Source of the DNA: Batillaria attramentaria
Lineage: Eukaryota > Mollusca > Gastropoda > Batillariidae
Reading direction: 5' to 3'
Length of the DNA stretch: 64,000 nucleotides
Assembly: GCA_018292915.2 (NCBI GenBank)
Contig: JACVVK020000225.1
Location: 605,001-669,000 of the forward strand
In this document: one piece after another, positions 60,711-64,000 of the stretch
Numbering within the stretch: the stretch's first letter is position 1
How the letters are laid out: the number at the start of each line of letters is the position of its first letter
The notes under the pieces: generated by a model
The model's input: only the letters and a program-made list of their open reading frames with translations
Told to the model about the DNA's origin: nothing
Databases searched by the model: none
Translations under genes and position numbers: made by a program

Positions 60711-60716
60711 AATAAA
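60711..60716 (+). terminator. SART1: SART1 polyadenylation signal (AATAAA)
   Basis: AATAAA about 595 bp after the stop codon, followed by a T/G-containing stretch. Confidence 0.75.
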
Positions 60717-60989
60717 TATTTCTCATGTGGAATCAGAATGATCTGGCTTGTTCTTATAAGTAGTCTGGCCTTTGGTTTGTGTGGTCATTGTCAGTGTGCG
60801 ACAGTCATAGCAGTGTGCCTTTTCAGCCCATAGCTGCTGGAAAGAAACAAACAAACCAAAAACAACAAATTTCATACCTCAGCTGCTGAAATATCTCTCC
60901 GGACATTCAGAGACACTATACTTGCATTGCGCTAGCGTATTTCTTCCTCCCCTGCCTGAAGACAGACCCTTCCATGTACCCCTGGCATC

Positions 60990-62060
60990 AAACGCCATCT
61001 TCTGCACACCGGATCATGATCATGACAGGTGCTAGCAGGCTGTGGTGGTGTTTAATTTAACCTGTTACCTTTTTAGGATCTGAAGAACTAGGCTCGCCAC
61101 ACTGACAGACTTAGCTGATCGTGACTGTAGTGGTGCCAACATGCACCAGGTGTCATCACCAGAACGTCATCCGCAGCACACCAGATCCGGATCCGTCACA
61201 GGCGCTAGCCGCAGAAGCAGTAGAGAGGCCTGTGTTTTACGCTGAAGAATCTGAGGAACTATACTCGCTACACTGACAGACCTACCTTATCATGACTTGT
61301 AATGATACCATGGACTGAGTGCTATTCTCCGTGGGGAGCCGGGGTGGTCGAATGGTAGAGCGTTGGACTTCTAATGCTCGGGTCGTGAGTTCGATCCCGG
61401 CTGGGGCCAAATATTTGTGCTGGCTTTTTCATATCGTTGCCCCGTCTTTGATATCACCCTATGTGGTGGAAAAGGACGTTAAACCCCAAACACCCACCCA
61501 CCCACCCGCTATTCTCCGAACTGTCATCTGCAGCACACTAGATCCGGATCCGTCACAGGCGCTAGCCGCAGAAGCAGTAGAGAGGCCTGCGTTTTATGCT
61601 GCAGAATCTGAAGGACTAGACTCGCTACACTGACAGACCTAGCTTATCATGACTTGTAATGATAATGATACCAGCATGGACTGAGCGCTGTTCTCCGAAC
61701 TGTCATCTGCAGCACACTAGATCCGGATCGTCGCAGGCGCTACTGAGCCGCAGAAGTAGTACATGTAGAAGCCTACGTTTTATGCTGCAGAATCTGAAGG
61801 ACCAGACTCGCTACACTGACAGACCTAGCTTATCATGACCCGTAATGATACCAGCATGGACTGAGTGTTCTTCTCCGAACTGTCATCTGCAGCGCACTAG
61901 ACCCGGATCGTCACTAGGCGCTAGCAGAAGCAGACCCCATACTTTTTATGCTGCAAGATCTGAAGGACCACACTCGCTGCACTAACACTAACGGACTTCG
62001 CTGATCATGACTGTGTAGTGATGCATGCACAAACGGAGTGTCATTATCAGAACCCTACCC
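60990..62060 (+). repeat. Satellite-like tandem array, 170-180 bp unit, about 5 copies
   Basis: Each unit contains agatccggatc, gtcacaggcgctag, ttttatgctgcagaatctga and ctacactgacagacctagc. Anchor positions are about 61012, 61184, 61541, 61720 and 61900. After removing the SINE insert the spacing is 170-180 bp. It starts about 270 bp after the SART1 poly(A) signal. Confidence 0.93.
61332..61507 (+). mobile_element. tRNA-derived SINE, full length (176 bp), inserted in the tandem array
   Basis: Box A is tggtcgaatggtagagcgtt and box B is gagttcgatccc, followed by a conserved body (ggccaaatatttgtgctggc, ggtggaaaaggacgttaaac) and an acccacccacccaccc tail. Perfect 11-bp target duplications gctattctccg lie at 61321-61331 and 61508-61518. 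The tail is not poly(A). Confidence 0.95.
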
Positions 62061-62269
62061 CGAACCGCGGGAAATGACGGCCGGTCAGGTGCGAAGACAC
62101 CTGCATAACGGACGGTCGGCTGCGGGCACGGCTACATCAGTGTAGCGGCCTCGTACGGCGAGCGTCAATGCTTCTTGCAGAGAAGCTGATTACTTCTGTA
62201 CGGTTGGTGGTCATTGGTAGCAGTGGATCTCCGATTGGTTCCGTTTGAGGAGCGCGGAGTGTTTCTGCT
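62061..62269. other. Unique-looking spacer
   Basis: GC-richer sequence without an evident gene. Confidence 0.4.
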
Positions 62270-62540
62270 TCGCTATTGATTATGAGCCGTTTCTCAGTGC
62301 TTGCACCACGCTAAAACGGTTTCTAATTAACACTGACCCCAGGCTGAATCAGTTTATAATTAGCATCCCACGCTGAAAAAGAGTTTCTGATTATCCTTCC
62401 ACGCTGAAACAGCCGTTTGTACACGGGTCAGCATCCACTTTGTGATCAGCATTCCACGCTAAAACAGTTTGTAAAAGTTTAGCATTCCACGGTTGAAACA
62501 GTTTCTCATTACAATCCCACGCTGAAACAATTTCTAATCA
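62270..62540 (+). repeat. Degenerate short tandem repeat, about 35-45 bp unit, 6-7 copies
   Basis: Units share cattccacgctgaaacagtt followed by tctaattag or close variants. Copies are diverged and of uneven length. Confidence 0.8.
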
Positions 62541-62542
62541 GA

Positions 62543-62788
62543 ACACACACATACGCACACGCACGCACACGAGAGAGAGAGAGAGAGAGTTTACAATGAT
62601 TATTGTATGACAAACTCTTTTCCATTAACTGACCAAGCCCAGATATCTGAGGACGAATGTCAGTGTAACTGTGCAAGCTGGTTCTTGGTTTTTCCATTCC
62701 ACTTTGCCCGTCCCGGTTCAGATGAGATCTTTTACGTGCACACTTGATAGTTAAATGCCAGAAAGAGAACCACGCACTGTTCTTCACA

Positions 62789-62851
<63 letters not shown>

Positions 62852-62867
62852 CGTCAAAATACGAGTG

Positions 62868-62907
<40 letters not shown>

Positions 62908-62910
62908 TCA
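62543..62910. repeat. (CA)n, (GA)n and (GT)n microsatellites
   Basis: (CA)n-(GA)n at 62543-62590, (CA)n at 62787-62849 and (GT)n-(GA)n at 62867-62908. The last two could pair as a hairpin. Confidence 0.95.
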
Positions 62911-63094
62911 GTCAAGTTTCTGGGATTTTGGCAGCATCAAATGAAAACGGGACACTAGTCTGTTTACCACTGCTATATATACACACGTGCAACTAGTTTC
63001 ATTCTCCTCTGCCCTGTTATTGTCAACCTGAGGGCAGAAACAGCAACCGCATTTCCCGTTGCTCCATTGTTGTCAAGTTTCCAAACGTTACCCG

Positions 63095-63670
63095 CACTCC
63101 ACTTTCAAGTCAACCGATACCCGTTTCTAATTTGCTTTCAAATGCGGACTTACTGCAGGATGTGGGCAACCCTTTCTTCAGCCAGCAGTCACGGCGATTC
63201 TTCAATTAAAAAAAAAAAAAAGGAAAGAAAAAAAAAAGCGCATCCATTTTGTTCTTCAGTGGAGCCACAGTACATTTCTGCTCAACTGAGTAAACGCGAT
63301 ACCCAGTTTACTGTTTGCAGGATATGGGCAAATCTTTCGTCATACTGCAGTCATGGCGATTCTTCAAAAGAGAGAGGGTGGGTGGGTGGATGCGCATCCA
63401 TTTTGTTCTTGGAGCCGGCCACAGCGGGTGGGTGCGTGTTTAGGAGTTTAACGTCCTTTTCCACCACGTAAGGGTGATATCAAAGAGGGGGCAAGGAGAA
63501 AAGGCCAGCACAAATATTTGGCCCCAGCCGCGATTCGAACTCACGGCCCGAGCATTCAGTGAAAGTCCAACGCTCTACCATTCGGCTGTCTCCGGCTCCC
63601 CGCCGGCCACAGCACATCGTTTCTGCTCAAGTCAACACGATACCCAGTCTATTGTTTGACAAGATCACCC
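63095..63670 (+). repeat. Second tandem array, about 150-185 bp unit, 2.3 copies
   Basis: The units share caaccgatacc or gcgatacccag, then aggatgtgggcaa/aggatatgggcaa, cacggcgattcttcaa, gcgcatccattttgttctt and tttctgctcaa. Anchors are at 63115, 63298 and 63639. The third copy is separated by a SINE insertion. Confidence 0.88.
63426..63601 (-). mobile_element. tRNA-derived SINE, full length (176 bp), antisense, inside the second array
   Basis: Reverse-oriented counterpart of 61332-61507 with the same length, box A, box B and tail. Perfect 12-bp target duplications gccggccacagc lie at 63414-63425 and 63602-63613. Confidence 0.95.
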
Positions 63671-64000
63671 GACTGATCCGCCTTACTTTCTGTTTCTACT
63701 GTCTACCACAGTTTCTATTATAAGCCAACTACACAGCGTCAGTGAAAACAAAAAGAACTATTCAGTGAACATCGGGTGAGTGAGTATTCAGTCTGTACCG
63801 GCCCCTCGCCCTCCTCTACGGAAATATTTCAGTGACACACTACTCCGGCCGAACACATGGGGAAAAATGAAACCGAGAAACACGAAAAGTCTCCAGAAAT
63901 TAGGGCGTCTGAAATATACACGCCAGTAATTATATGAAAACCGGGAAGTGACAGACGGAAGATGAGCTCGCGAGACTGTGTTCGCGTAACATCCATACGC
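63671..64000. other. Right edge, nothing recognised
   Basis: No exon, repeat family or RNA gene was recognised in the last 330 bp. Confidence 0.5.

Noticed and set aside
60990..62060. CRISPR-like array
   Set aside because: Units are long, contiguous and diverged without unique spacers, and the window is animal nuclear DNA. The 31-bp array at 57395 also lacks spacers.

Overview
This is an animal nuclear genome window. It has spliced genes with GT-AG introns of 0.1-2.5 kb, long (CA)n/(GT)n tracts, LINE remnants ending in (ATT)n, tRNA-derived SINEs and many short inverted-repeat transposons. Protein similarities (recalled, not searched) and repeat style suggest a lophotrochozoan, most likely a mollusc and perhaps a gastropod. 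The species call is inference. No bacterial or viral gene clusters and no CRISPR arrays were seen.

Six protein-coding genes could be resolved exon by exon. In order they are: (1) the 5' part of a class A GPCR, minus strand, 651-1797, whose TM5-7 exons lie off the left edge; (2) IFT43, plus, 9794-17259, ten exons, 225 aa; (3) SPATA17, minus, 18837-25803, ten exons, 351 aa, convergent with IFT43; (4) a C2orf73-like gene, plus, 25956-30136, five exons, 296 aa, sharing a 152-bp bidirectional promoter with SPATA17; (5) an ASB3-like ankyrin/SOCS-box gene, minus, 35743-41980, seven coding exons, 601 aa; (6) SART1 (Snu66), plus, 45059-60117, 21 exons, 806 aa, divergent from ASB3. For genes 2 to 6 every junction keeps the reading frame from ATG to stop.

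Genes 2 to 4 look like a ciliary/sperm block: an IFT-A subunit, an IQ-motif sperm protein and an uncharacterised protein transcribed from the same promoter as SPATA17. ASB3 is a predicted substrate receptor of a Cullin-5 ubiquitin ligase, and SART1 is a core tri-snRNP splicing factor. C2orf73 and ASB3 are also neighbours in human (2p16.2), which supports both names and suggests an old linkage.

The rest is mostly repeats. The best-supported is a tRNA-derived SINE of 176 bp with a (CCCA)-type tail rather than poly(A). It is present in six copies; two are full length and three are 5'-truncated, and all five of these have 11-12 bp target-site duplications. Also present are a second, 432-bp tRNA-SINE, a 92-bp perfect palindrome bounded by TTAA (piggyBac-like), several MITE families, a 1.9-kb hAT-like element filling most of SART1 intron 3, a G-rich DNA element nested in a LINE 3' end, and two satellite-like arrays at the right end that each host a SINE insertion. 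The region 1.8-9.8 kb contains no convincing gene.
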